Source: Bacteroidota bacterium
Lineage (GTDB): Bacteria; Bacteroidota; Bacteroidia; Bacteroidales; FEN-979
DNA: 46,433 bases
Direction: 5' to 3'
NCBI GenBank assembly: GCA_026391845.1
Contig: JAPLDG010000228.1
Span: forward strand, 38,479 to 84,911
The translations under genes were made by a program, and so were the position numbers. Below, piece after piece: positions 28,214-36,660 of the stretch; within the stretch, counting starts at the first letter, position 1, and each line of letters begins with the position of its first letter. The notes under the pieces were generated by a model. It was not told the DNA's origin. It searched no databases and was given only the letters and a program-made list of their open reading frames with translations.

Positions 28214-29194
28214 TTACAGGGCAAGGATGCGCGACATTTCGAGCATCTCCTTATTGATATCTTTATTGTGTTTGATGGCCTTATCAAACGAGGTAAAAAC
28301 AACCTCCTTGTTTACGATCCCGGCCATTTCACCGCGATGTCCCTGCAGCAAGCCTCTCACCGCCACAAATCCCAGGGTGCTTGCCAAAACGCGGTCGTAG
28401 GCGCTTGGCGAACCTCCACGCTGGACATGTCCCAGGATGGTTACCCTGGCATCCATTTCGGGAAGCTTTTCTTTCACTTTTCTGGCAACTTCATACGCGC
28501 CTCCCATGTCATCCCCTTCAGCAACGATCACGATGCCCGATGTTTTGCTTCTGCGCCAGTCATGCTTCAGCAAGCGCGTCAGGTTGTCGATGTAGGTTGT
28601 GGTTTCGGGTACGAGGATGAACTCGGCGCCGCAAGCGATGCCGCTGCGCAATGCGATGAATCCTGCATCACGGCCCATAACCTCGATAAAAAAAAGCCGT
28701 TCATGGGAATTTGCCGTATCCCGGATTTTATCAGCAGCTTCTACAACCGTATTTACAGCTGTATCGTACCCGATGGTTGCATCGGTGCCATAAAGGTCAT
28801 TGTCGATGGTACCGGGTAATCCAATGATCGGAAAGTCAAATTCCTTATCAAAAATGGAAGCGCCGGTGAAAGTGCCATTACCCCCAATGGTCACAAGGGC
28901 TTCGATGTTGTGCTCTCTGAGATTGTTATAGGCCTGCAACCGACCGTTATAATCCATAAAACGCTTGCTGCGGGCGGTTTTCAGTATTGTCCCCCCCCGC
29001 TGGATGATGTTCGATACCGAATTACTGTACATCTGTTCGATCTGGTTGTCGATCATCCCTTCATAGCCGCGGTAGATACCGAAAACATCCAGCCCTGCAA
29101 ATATTGCGCTTCGTACAACTGCTCTTATGGCTGCATTCATTCCCGGGGAATCTCCTCCGGAGGTCATCACACCGATTCTGGTTATCTGTGGCAT
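28214..29194 (-). CDS. pfkA: ATP-dependent-type 6-phosphofructokinase with GGNG in place of GGDG
   Basis: Phosphofructokinase makes fructose 1,6-bisphosphate in glycolysis. The 326 residues show GVMTSGGDSPGMNAAIRA, GIYRGYEGM, the catalytic PGTIDNDLYGTDATIGYDTA with the base Asp, and the sugar-binding MGRDAGFIA. At residue 106 the sequence is IGGNGTFTGA. In the standard enzyme this is GGDG, and that Asp (E. coli Asp103) helps bind Mg-ATP. Gly107 is of the ATP-type rather than the PPi-type (Asp). The enzyme may therefore be altered in nucleotide use. It precedes priA in the same direction. Confidence 0.93.
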   Translation of the reverse strand: MPQITRIGVMTSGGDSPGMNAAIRAVVRSAIFAGLDVFGIYRGYEGMIDNQIEQMYSNSVSNIIQRGGTILKTARSKRFMDYNGRLQAYNNLREHNIEALVTIGGNGTFTGASIFDKEFDFPIIGLPGTIDNDLYGTDATIGYDTAVNTVVEAADKIRDTANSHERLFFIEVMGRDAGFIALRSGIACGAEFILVPETTTYIDNLTRLLKHDWRRSKTSGIVIVAEGDDMGGAYEVARKVKEKLPEMDARVTILGHVQRGGSPSAYDRVLASTLGFVAVRGLLQGHRGEMAGIVNKEVVFTSFDKAIKHNKDINKEMLEMSRILAL

Positions 29195-29294
29195 AGCTTG
29201 TTGATTTTTGTTGATTGCTTTTTAAAAAGTGGACAAGTTGGTGGCTGCCCGTTATGCATCATGATTATTAACGCTGCATGGTGAATTTATCCGG

Positions 29295-29302
29295 CAAAAT
29301 TA
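29295..29302 (-). promoter_or_regulatory. Candidate -7 promoter box for pfkA
   Basis: On the minus strand this reads TAATTTTG, matching TAnnTTTG, about 100 bases before the pfkA ATG. The 182-base gap after the RlmL-like gene has no other strong signal. Confidence 0.45.
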
Positions 29303-29376
29303 CAAAATTTGATCTCTGAAGTATCGACTTTACCTCTTTCTCGATTCCGATCAGGAGAAAAACAGGGGTCGCCGGA

Positions 29377-30570
29377 TCAGGATGATGGCGCGCTGATACT
29401 GTTTCCACCTGCATATCCTTTCTTCCCGGCAAACAGATCAAACTTTAAAAACCTGCATTCCAGCGGACCGTTGAACACCGGAATCCTGCGTGATGGACGC
29501 AAGCCGATAAACTTAATCGATTCAAGATCAGAGGATATGAACCACGCGGTATAACCGGCAAATTTTCTTTTTAAGGTGTCGCCAATCATTTTATAAAACA
29601 CGAGCGAATCCTCTATTTGCAAACGCTCATCATAAGGAGGGTTTGAAATGATAAAGCCCTTTTCAAATGGCGGATGAGAATCCTCAAAAGTTTTGATTTC
29701 CAGGCTAATATCGTCGTATAGACTGGTAAAGCGCAGATTCTCACGGGCAGAATCGATCGCGCGGTCGGATCGGTCGGCGCCATGCATTTTCACCTTCATT
29801 TCTTTGATACCGGCATTAGAATCCTCCTTCACTTTCTCCCAGAGCGCTTCATCGTAATCACGCCACTTCATGAACCCCCATTCTTCCCGAAAGAAACCGG
29901 CCGGCATATTTTTAGCCAGCATCGCCGCTTCAATGAGAAGAGTCCCCGACCCGCACATCGGGTCGAACAAGGGCGTCATGGTATCCCATTCAGACAGTTT
30001 CACCAATCCTGCCGCCAAAACTTCATTGATGGGCGCCGGGCCGGTGCTTTTGCGATACCCGCGCCGGTGCAGCGACTGCCCCGAAGAATCGAGGGCAACC
30101 GTGCATGAGTCTTTGAAAAGGTGTACATTTACCTTCAGATCAGGATTCTCAAGGTCAACCGACGGCCGTTTGCCCGATTTATCCCGAAGCCTGTCAACAA
30201 TGGCATCTTTCGATTTCTGGGCAACAAACTGTGAATTTGTAAAAACCGTGTAAGAAATTACCGCATCGATCGCAAGGGAGTGGTCTGCATCCAGAAAGTC
30301 CTCCCAGGGAAATTCATACATTTTTTCGTAAAGATCCTTTTGTTCTAATATTTCAAAGTGAAACAGCGGCTTCAGAATCCTCAGGGCGGTTCTGCAGGCA
30401 TAATTGACCTTGTACATTGTTTCGGTATCACCCGAAAAGGAGACAGCACGGTTCAGTTTCATGACATCAGCGGCGCCGAGGGATTCCAATTCGTGCAACA
30501 GCACATCTTCAAGTCCGGAAATCGTCTTTGCAATTAATGGGAATGTTGTTTTTTTTTTCACTTCTGCCAT
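29377..30570 (-). CDS. THUMP-domain class I SAM RNA methyltransferase (RlmL N-terminal type)
   Basis: A 397-residue cytoplasmic enzyme likely to methylate guanine N2 in 23S rRNA, as in the N-terminal half of RlmL/YcbY. A ferredoxin-like/THUMP region fills about residues 1-160, ending in the segment CTVALDSSGQSLHRRGYR. The methyltransferase domain follows, with SAM loop DPMCGSGTLLIEAAMLA, acidic motif HGADRSDRAIDSARENL and the catalytic NPPY in IISNPPYDERL. The second RlmK half is absent. The ATG at 30570 is clear. It is divergent from the DUF5686 gene; pfkA follows in the same direction after 182 bases. Confidence 0.9.
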   Translation of the reverse strand: MAEVKKKTTFPLIAKTISGLEDVLLHELESLGAADVMKLNRAVSFSGDTETMYKVNYACRTALRILKPLFHFEILEQKDLYEKMYEFPWEDFLDADHSLAIDAVISYTVFTNSQFVAQKSKDAIVDRLRDKSGKRPSVDLENPDLKVNVHLFKDSCTVALDSSGQSLHRRGYRKSTGPAPINEVLAAGLVKLSEWDTMTPLFDPMCGSGTLLIEAAMLAKNMPAGFFREEWGFMKWRDYDEALWEKVKEDSNAGIKEMKVKMHGADRSDRAIDSARENLRFTSLYDDISLEIKTFEDSHPPFEKGFIISNPPYDERLQIEDSLVFYKMIGDTLKRKFAGYTAWFISSDLESIKFIGLRPSRRIPVFNGPLECRFLKFDLFAGKKGYAGGNSISAPSS

Positions 30571-30592
30571 ATCGGATTGTGCTAATTTTTCG

Positions 30593-30600
30593 GAAAGTTA
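30593..30600 (-). promoter_or_regulatory. Weak candidate -7 box for the RlmL-like gene
   Basis: The minus strand reads TAACTTTC, one base off TAnnTTTG, 22 bases before the start at 30570. It is listed because the divergent spacer is only 72 bases long and must hold two promoters. Confidence 0.25.
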
Positions 30601-30617
30601 CGATTATTTTAAATTCT

Positions 30618-30625
30618 TACCTTTG
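30618..30625 (+). promoter_or_regulatory. Candidate -7 promoter box for the DUF5686 gene
   Basis: TACCTTTG matches TAnnTTTG exactly and is 17 bases before the ATG at 30643, implying a very short leader. A TTG about 40 bases upstream is too far to be a confident -33 element. Confidence 0.5.
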
Positions 30626-30642
30626 AAAAAAATCAATCATCC

Positions 30643-33162
30643 ATGATCCGTCGCGCTGTCTCTTTTCTGCTGATTCTGATATTCACCTCCATCACCTGCT
30701 TTTCCCAGGATTCATTTTTGGTAACAGGCAGGGTTGTTGACTCCAAAACAAGGGAGTCGCTGGCTTTCGTCAACATCGTCATAAACAACAACAGCAGTAA
30801 GGGAGGAACGACCGATATCGATGGCAAATTCAGTCTGAGATCATCTCAACCGGTAAAAACGCTGACATTAAGCTATGTTGGCTATGAACCGCTTGTCGTT
30901 CAACCTGGCAGCCAAACCAAGGGCATCATCATACAAATGACACAGAAGGATATTGATCTCCGGGAGGTAGAAATTCTTCCCGGCATCAACCCTGCACACC
31001 GGATCATTCGCAATGTCATTGACAACCGCGATATCAATGATCCCGAAAAGGTAACAACTTTTTCTTATACCGCCTATGATAAAACTGTTTTCACCGCAGA
31101 TAATGACACAACCCTCAAAGGTGATTTTGCAGCCCTTGTGGATACTTCAATGATGCAGGGCGCCAACGGGATCGGTATCGGTTTTTCCATGCAGGCAGAC
31201 TCCATGAAAACGGATACCGCGATGAAAGATTCAACATCGCAGTTCATTGAAAAACTTATCAGCAGTCAGTACCTGTTCCTGATGGAAAATGTGACCAAGC
31301 GGAAATTCATGGCGCCCGATAAAAATTACAATAAAGTGGTTGCCACCAAGATGTCTGGCTTTAAAGATCCCATTCTGGTGTTCCTCGCCACTCAAATTCA
31401 ATCTTTTTCTTTCTATAAACCCATCATTTCGATCATGATGAAGGATTATATCAATCCGATCGGAAGCGGTAGTTTCAGTAAATATTTCTTTAAAATTGAA
31501 GACACAACCTATGTCGGGAAAGACACGGTTTTCATTTTATCCTTCAGGCCTAGAAAAGGGACAAATTTCGATGGAATGAAGGGCATTATTTCCATCAATA
31601 CACACCATTGGGCCATTCAGAATGTTACGGCAGAACCATACCCCAATACAGGAGGATTCATGATCAGGATCCATCAGTTGTACGAACTGATCGACGGTGC
31701 GCAATGGTTCCCTGTACAACTCAATACCGATGTCGCCTTCAACAACATGAGAATCGGGAAATACAAGGCAGTAGGCAGCGGACGCAGTTATATCCGCGAC
31801 ATCGTGCTCAACCCGGAACTGGTTCGCCGCGAATTCAACCACCTTGATGTTGAAGTTGATAAGGATGCCACCTCCAGAAGCGAACCATACTGGAACCAGT
31901 ATCGTGTTGACAGCCTCAGCAGGAAAGACCGGCAGACTTATAAAGTGCTGGATAGTGTAGGTGCGGCGAATAATTTCGACAAGATGGCCAAAACCCTCCA
32001 AACCCTGCTCACCGGCCGCATTCCCTGGGGCCCGGTTGATCTTGACATCAACCGGTTTCTCAATTATAACACATATGAGGGATTGGTGATTGGCGCCGGC
32101 TTGCATACCAACGACCGCCTGTCGGACTGGTTCAAAATCGGGGGATTTTATCAGTATGCGTTTGGGGTTTCGACCTCAAAATACGGCGCTGATGTGCGTT
32201 TTTTAGTAAACCGTCGTCACGACATTTCCATCAAAGCATCCGGCTTTTATGACCTTGTTGAATCAGGTGGCGTGAGCTACCCGACTGATTATGAATCAAT
32301 TTTATCCGGCAATTTCGTGCAGCTGATGCTTAAAAAATTCGACAGGACCCAGAGCTTCAACTTCTCCGTTGACTTCCGGGCCTTAAAGTATGTTTTGTTC
32401 AACGCCGGGATTTCCAACAATTTCAAGAAATCCACTACCGATGACCTTGCCACATTCGAGGGAAATGCAACAATCCTTCAGGACCAGTTCCGGTTTACAA
32501 CCATAACGGCCGGATTCAAATGGGCTTATGGGGAGAAGTTCATCCAGACCAGCAACAATAAAATCTCGCTTGGCACGAACTATCCGATAGTCTGGTTCGA
32601 ATATACCCGGGGTATAAAAAACTTTCTTGATGGCGAATTTGATTATGACCGCTTCGACCTGAAGATTCGTAAAACGTTCAACCTGAAGTATCTGGGAAAA
32701 TTCACCGTACAATTCAACGGCGGCCTGGTTGACCAGCCAATCCCGGCGACAAACCTTTATTACTCGCCTGCAAGTTACCGGCTTTTCACTCTTTTTGCGC
32801 CCAACAGCTTTGGTACCATGAGAAACAATGAATTTCTATCCAGCAAATATGCATCCCTGTACCTCTACCACGACTTCGGGTATCTGCTTTTCAAGGGTAA
32901 AAAGTGGTTTCATCCGGAATTCGCCCTCTCCCAGAACATCGGATTCGGCTGGCTCGACAACCCTGAGAATTACACCTCTATCAGTATCTATCCAAAGGTA
33001 ATGAACCTGGGTTATTACGAATCAGGGCTGCTGATCAACAACCTCATCAACCTCAAAATTTACACCATTGGCATTGGCGCTTTTTACCGCTGGGGACCTT
33101 ACTCATTTGATCAGGTGGGAGATAATTTTGCCTATAAGATTTCGATGATATTTCCTTTTTAG
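30643..33162 (+). CDS. DUF5686 / CarboxypepD_reg-like outer-membrane protein
   Basis: An 839-residue envelope protein. A signal peptide (LLILIFTSITCFSQ) is followed by a CarboxypepD_reg-like beta-sandwich (VTGRVVDSKTRESLAFVNIVI to LTLSYVGYEPL, about residues 27-90), as in TonB-dependent receptors. The long remainder matches the DUF5686 type: a first part with AHRIIRNVIDNRD and YDKTVF, then alternating strands typical of an outer-membrane barrel ending in Phe (ISMIFPF). There is no TonB plug, so it is not a SusC-type receptor. Function is unknown. It is followed by an unusual pair of short tandem repeats. Confidence 0.83.
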   Translation: MIRRAVSFLLILIFTSITCFSQDSFLVTGRVVDSKTRESLAFVNIVINNNSSKGGTTDIDGKFSLRSSQPVKTLTLSYVGYEPLVVQPGSQTKGIIIQMTQKDIDLREVEILPGINPAHRIIRNVIDNRDINDPEKVTTFSYTAYDKTVFTADNDTTLKGDFAALVDTSMMQGANGIGIGFSMQADSMKTDTAMKDSTSQFIEKLISSQYLFLMENVTKRKFMAPDKNYNKVVATKMSGFKDPILVFLATQIQSFSFYKPIISIMMKDYINPIGSGSFSKYFFKIEDTTYVGKDTVFILSFRPRKGTNFDGMKGIISINTHHWAIQNVTAEPYPNTGGFMIRIHQLYELIDGAQWFPVQLNTDVAFNNMRIGKYKAVGSGRSYIRDIVLNPELVRREFNHLDVEVDKDATSRSEPYWNQYRVDSLSRKDRQTYKVLDSVGAANNFDKMAKTLQTLLTGRIPWGPVDLDINRFLNYNTYEGLVIGAGLHTNDRLSDWFKIGGFYQYAFGVSTSKYGADVRFLVNRRHDISIKASGFYDLVESGGVSYPTDYESILSGNFVQLMLKKFDRTQSFNFSVDFRALKYVLFNAGISNNFKKSTTDDLATFEGNATILQDQFRFTTITAGFKWAYGEKFIQTSNNKISLGTNYPIVWFEYTRGIKNFLDGEFDYDRFDLKIRKTFNLKYLGKFTVQFNGGLVDQPIPATNLYYSPASYRLFTLFAPNSFGTMRNNEFLSSKYASLYLYHDFGYLLFKGKKWFHPEFALSQNIGFGWLDNPENYTSISIYPKVMNLGYYESGLLINNLINLKIYTIGIGAFYRWGPYSFDQVGDNFAYKISMIFPF

Positions 33163-33173
33163 CCTGGAAAATC

Positions 33174-33200
33174 GTGACACGTGACACGTGACACGTGACG
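33174..33200. repeat. Four tandem 7-base units GTGACAC
   Basis: GTGACAC occurs three times in tandem (33174, 33181, 33188), then GTGACG at 33195-33200. It is the same unit type as the array at 19441-19475 and starts 11 bases after the DUF5686 stop. An inverted match (GTCACGCGTCACG) lies at 33296-33308, beyond the next array. Confidence 0.85.
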
Positions 33201-33223
33201 AAGCATCTCACCACCGCACTCAA

Positions 33224-33295
33224 TGTTACTTTGTTACTTTGTCACTTTGTCACTTTGTCACTTTGTCACTTTGTTACTTTGTTACTTTGTTCTTT
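33224..33295. repeat. Eight or more 8-base units TGTYACTT
   Basis: Eight consecutive units (TGTTACTT x2, TGTCACTT x4, TGTTACTT x2) run from 33224 to 33287, followed by a unit lacking one base. Together with the GTGACAC array it fills much of the 236-base gap before the respiratory operon. No spacers are present, so it is not a CRISPR. Confidence 0.9.
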
Positions 33296-33362
33296 GTCAC
33301 GCGTCACGAATTTAGATTGATTCAAAATTACTTCATCCCCGGCGAAGGTTTAATTATTTATT

Positions 33363-33370
33363 TACATTTG
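33363..33370 (+). promoter_or_regulatory. Candidate -7 promoter box for the respiratory operon
   Basis: TACATTTG matches TAnnTTTG exactly, 28 bases before the ATG of the iron-sulfur gene and 70 bases after the tandem-repeat region. It probably drives the whole 33.4-41.9 kb operon. Confidence 0.5.
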
Positions 33371-33398
33371 TACATATAAATTCCGACAACAGAGAATT

Positions 33399-34370
33399 AT
33401 GGAAGATATTAATAATCCGCATTCCCCCAATGAATCTGACAATGAAAAAGGTTCCACGCGCAGGAACTTTCTAAAAAATCTCGGGCTGGCTGGCGTTGGT
33501 GTCGCTACCGGTGCTGCGGCGCTATACTCAGGACACATCTTTGAAGCAAAAAAGAATGTATCAGGTGACCAAAGGGTATTGCTCACGCAGGACGGAAAAC
33601 TGGTTCAGGTTGATTCACTTGAAATCAAAGCGCTGAACAAGGATAAGGAGGAGCTTCATGAATCGATGTGGCGCGGAGGCATTCCCGGCAAACGGTGGGT
33701 GATGGTAACCGACCTTTCGAAGTGCCGTAACGCCCGCAAATGCATCAGTGCGTGCCAGGATGCGCATCAGCTGCGCCCGGAACAGTATCATATGAATACG
33801 CTCCAGATGCAGGATGCTCCCGGAACAGCGCCGTACAATATGCCCAAAAACTGCCAGCATTGCGACAATCCTCCCTGTGTTGCCGTTTGCCCTGTTGATG
33901 CTACCTATAAACGTCCGGATGGCATTGTGATCATTGAAAATGACCGATGCATCGGATGCCGGTTTTGCATGGCCGCCTGCCCCTATTCAGCGCGTATTTT
34001 CAACTGGATCGAACCCAAAGATGCAGCCATTCATGAAGGTCAGGACTACAATGCAGAGTTGAATGTTCCTCAAAAAATGGGGACCGTTTCCAAATGCCTT
34101 TTCAGCGCCGACCGTCTGCGCGAAGGGAAATTACCATACTGTGTTGAAGCATGCCCAAACGGAGTCTATTATTTTGGTGATGAAAACGAAGATGCCGTGA
34201 CCAATGGTACGACGAAAGAGACTGTCAGGCTGAGCAAGCTTCTGCGTGACAATGGCGGCTATCAGCTGATGCCCGAACTGGGAACCAAGCCCAGGGTTTA
34301 CTATCTTCCGCCAAAAAACCGTCTGTTCCCGTTTGAAGAATCCAACGATTTAACACCCGAAAAAGCATGA
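33399..34370 (+). CDS. Tat-exported iron-sulfur protein of the CISM type (ActB C-terminal/DsrO/HybA-like)
   Basis: A 323-residue periplasmic iron-sulfur subunit. A twin-arginine signal (STRRNFLKNLGLAGVG, RR at 21-22) precedes four cysteine motifs. Motif II is C152xxC155x4C160x3C164 and motif III is C184xxC187xxC190x3C194, both complete. Motif I (C109, C115, C119) has Ala in place of the second Cys, and motif IV (CLFS...CVEACP) has Ser there. Such proteins pass electrons between quinol oxidised at an NrfD subunit and a redox partner. The nrfD start overlaps its stop by 4 bases. No molybdopterin catalytic subunit is present, so an electron-transfer role beside the oxidase is likely. Confidence 0.87.
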   Translation: MEDINNPHSPNESDNEKGSTRRNFLKNLGLAGVGVATGAAALYSGHIFEAKKNVSGDQRVLLTQDGKLVQVDSLEIKALNKDKEELHESMWRGGIPGKRWVMVTDLSKCRNARKCISACQDAHQLRPEQYHMNTLQMQDAPGTAPYNMPKNCQHCDNPPCVAVCPVDATYKRPDGIVIIENDRCIGCRFCMAACPYSARIFNWIEPKDAAIHEGQDYNAELNVPQKMGTVSKCLFSADRLREGKLPYCVEACPNGVYYFGDENEDAVTNGTTKETVRLSKLLRDNGGYQLMPELGTKPRVYYLPPKNRLFPFEESNDLTPEKA

Positions 34371-35698
34371 TGACCATGGATGACAACAAATTGACTTTCG
34401 ATAAACTCACCAGTGATCTTACCCATCATATCCGGATCAATAAAGGGTTCCTGATCTGGATGGGTTTTTTAACTATTTCGCTTTTTATTTGCCTGTATGC
34501 TTATACGATCCAATTGCGCACGGGATTGGGTGTTGCCGGGATCCGCGATTACGTCACCTGGGGAATGTACCTCGCCAACTTTGTATTCTTTGTTGCCGCC
34601 AGCCTCATCGGAATGCTTGTCAGCGCCGTACTTGGTTTGATCGGCATGAAATGGATTACACCGATCACCCGGATTGCCGAAACAATTGCGGTGGCTTTCG
34701 CAGCAGTTGCCGGACTGGTCATTGTTTCCGACATGGGTCGCCCCGAGCGGCTCGCCTATGTATTTATTTATGGAAGACCTCAATCACCAATCCTCTGGGA
34801 CGTTACAGTGATCACGACATACTTCGTGCTGAGTCTGCTGCTGCTGTTTCTCCCGCTCATCGCCGATATGGCCATCATTCACCGCAAAGTGGACAACCTG
34901 CCATCATGGCTCAAACCCGTTTACAAATCTTTATCACTGAATTTTACCGACAACCCCCAACAGAACAAGATCATCAACCGTTCCATCCGCATCCTGCTGA
35001 TCCTGCTGATCCCGGCTGCTCTGTCAATCCATACGGTTACATCCTGGCTGTTTGCCGTAACATCACGGGCCGGGTGGGACAGCACCGTCTTCGGCCCCTA
35101 CTTCGTTTCAGGTGCATTTGTTGCCGGTTCGGCTGCCGTGATCATTGCCATGTTCTTCTTCCGGAAGAATTACAAACTTCAGGATTATCTCACTGATGTG
35201 CATTTCAACAACATGGGAAAAGTTCTGGCAACTGTTTCCCTGGTTTATCTCTACTTCAATATCAACGAGTTTCTTGTTCCCGGCTATAAACTGAAACGTG
35301 CCGATGCTGTTCATCTTCAGGAACTATTTGCAGGCAAAGATGCCATCCTGTTCTGGCTGATCCAGGTAGGCGGGTTGCTTCTGCCCATACTTTTCATGCT
35401 GTTCCGCCGTTTCAGGAAGCCGCTGCCAATCATGCTGATTTCAGTTGCAGTGCTGATCGCAGCCTGGTTCAAACGATATCTGATTGTGGTCCCCACCCAG
35501 GAACATCCGTTTCTTCCCATCCAGCATGTGCCGCAAAATTTCATGCACTATTCGCCAACCCTGATCGAGACCCTGATTACCATCGCACCGTTCATCATGG
35601 TTCTGATTATCATCACCCTGATTTCAAAATTTTTTCCCGTTATCCCGCTTCATGACAAAAAAAAAAAAAAAGGCATTGATCATATTAAGTTCGATTAA
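34367..35698 (+). CDS. nrfD: NrfD/PsrC-family quinol-oxidising membrane subunit
   Basis: A 443-residue integral membrane protein with about ten helices, of the NrfD/PsrC family that binds menaquinol in CISM complexes and alternative complex III (ActC). Family segments include AGIRDYVTWGMYLANFVFF, VSDMGRPERLAYVF and YFVSGAFVAGSAAVIIAMFF. Start ATGATG overlaps the iron-sulfur stop (ATGA). Near the C-terminus a run of 15 adenines (35657-35671) encodes five lysines; slippage there would change only about the last ten residues. A monoheme cytochrome follows after 21 bases. Confidence 0.88.
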   Translation: MMTMDDNKLTFDKLTSDLTHHIRINKGFLIWMGFLTISLFICLYAYTIQLRTGLGVAGIRDYVTWGMYLANFVFFVAASLIGMLVSAVLGLIGMKWITPITRIAETIAVAFAAVAGLVIVSDMGRPERLAYVFIYGRPQSPILWDVTVITTYFVLSLLLLFLPLIADMAIIHRKVDNLPSWLKPVYKSLSLNFTDNPQQNKIINRSIRILLILLIPAALSIHTVTSWLFAVTSRAGWDSTVFGPYFVSGAFVAGSAAVIIAMFFFRKNYKLQDYLTDVHFNNMGKVLATVSLVYLYFNINEFLVPGYKLKRADAVHLQELFAGKDAILFWLIQVGGLLLPILFMLFRRFRKPLPIMLISVAVLIAAWFKRYLIVVPTQEHPFLPIQHVPQNFMHYSPTLIETLITIAPFIMVLIIITLISKFFPVIPLHDKKKKKGIDHIKFD

Positions 35699-35719
35699 CA
35701 CAGAAATACATCAGGAACT

Positions 35720-36622
35720 ATGCGTTTCAAAAAATTATTATTCATCCTCTCCATTATTTCATTCGTAACACGGATTTCAGCTCAAACATGGGTTGTTCCC
35801 GACGATCAGAAAGCGGTTGTGGCCCCGGTTAAATTCACTGCCGACATGCAGAAACAAGGGGAGCAGCAGTATCTGAAAAACTGTCAGTCGTGCCATGGAT
35901 TGATGGGCAAAGACAACTGGGCAAAACTCACACCGCCACCAGGAGACCTGTCAAAAGAAAAAGCTCAGGTTCAAACCGATGGCGAACTTTTTTACCGGAT
36001 CACGGCCGGAAAAGTACCAATGCCCGAATTTCGCAACATCCTGACCGAAGATGACCGCTGGAGCGTGATCGCTTACCTTCGTACTTTCAATCCGAAATAT
36101 ATCCAGCCCACCCCTGTTGCAAAGGCAGCATTCACGGGCAGAATCGTAACACTTGCCCTGGAATACAGCGACCCCATGAAAAAAATCGTTGTTACCGCCA
36201 GCGAGCAATTGAAAGATGGTCAAACAGGTTTGGCTGCCGGTGTGGAAATCATGCTGTTTGTTAAACGGTATTTTGGCAGGATGCAGGTGGGCGAAATCAA
36301 AACGACCAATGCACAGGGCAAGGCTCTTTTTGAATTTCCCGCTGATCTGCCCGGCAACAAAGATGGATTTGTTGAAATTTCGGCCATGGTCAATGATCCG
36401 AAAAGTGTCATGAAAACCACTCCTGCAAACGCAAGCTTTGCCATTGGAATAAAAACCGACAAACCTGGTCTCACCGAAACCCGGGCATGGTGGTCAACAC
36501 GGGATCATGCGCCCATCTGGATTATCCTCACATATACACTTTCCGTGATTATTGTCTGGGGTTTCATAATCTATATTGTGTATTCGATCATGAAGATTAA
36601 AAAATTAAGCAGGGAGGTGTAG
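35720..36622 (+). CDS. Membrane-anchored monoheme cytochrome c with beta-sandwich domain
   Basis: A 300-residue periplasmic cytochrome. A signal peptide (LFILSIISFVTRISAQ) is followed by one heme c site CQSCH in GEQQYLKNCQSCHGLMGKD, with a likely methionine ligand in VPMPEFRN and the closing helix WSVIAYLRTF. A beta-sandwich-like region of about 100 residues (TGRIVTLALEYSD to FVEISAMVND) follows, then a C-terminal membrane helix (WIILTYTLSVIIVWGFIIYIVY). It probably accepts electrons from the iron-sulfur/NrfD pair and delivers them to the cytochrome c domain of subunit II. The position matches ActE of alternative complex III. Confidence 0.85.
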   Translation: MRFKKLLFILSIISFVTRISAQTWVVPDDQKAVVAPVKFTADMQKQGEQQYLKNCQSCHGLMGKDNWAKLTPPPGDLSKEKAQVQTDGELFYRITAGKVPMPEFRNILTEDDRWSVIAYLRTFNPKYIQPTPVAKAAFTGRIVTLALEYSDPMKKIVVTASEQLKDGQTGLAAGVEIMLFVKRYFGRMQVGEIKTTNAQGKALFEFPADLPGNKDGFVEISAMVNDPKSVMKTTPANASFAIGIKTDKPGLTETRAWWSTRDHAPIWIILTYTLSVIIVWGFIIYIVYSIMKIKKLSREV

Positions 36623-36660
36623 GAGACAATGCGGGAAGTGCGAAGGGTAAATAGAAGACT

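Noticed and set aside
33174-33308. Possible CRISPR array
   Set aside because: Units are 7-8 bases and directly adjacent, with no spacers and no cas genes nearby.
34489-35196. 235-residue plus-strand ORF inside nrfD in another frame
   Set aside because: Cys/His/Arg-rich out-of-frame reading of a membrane protein gene; not a real product.
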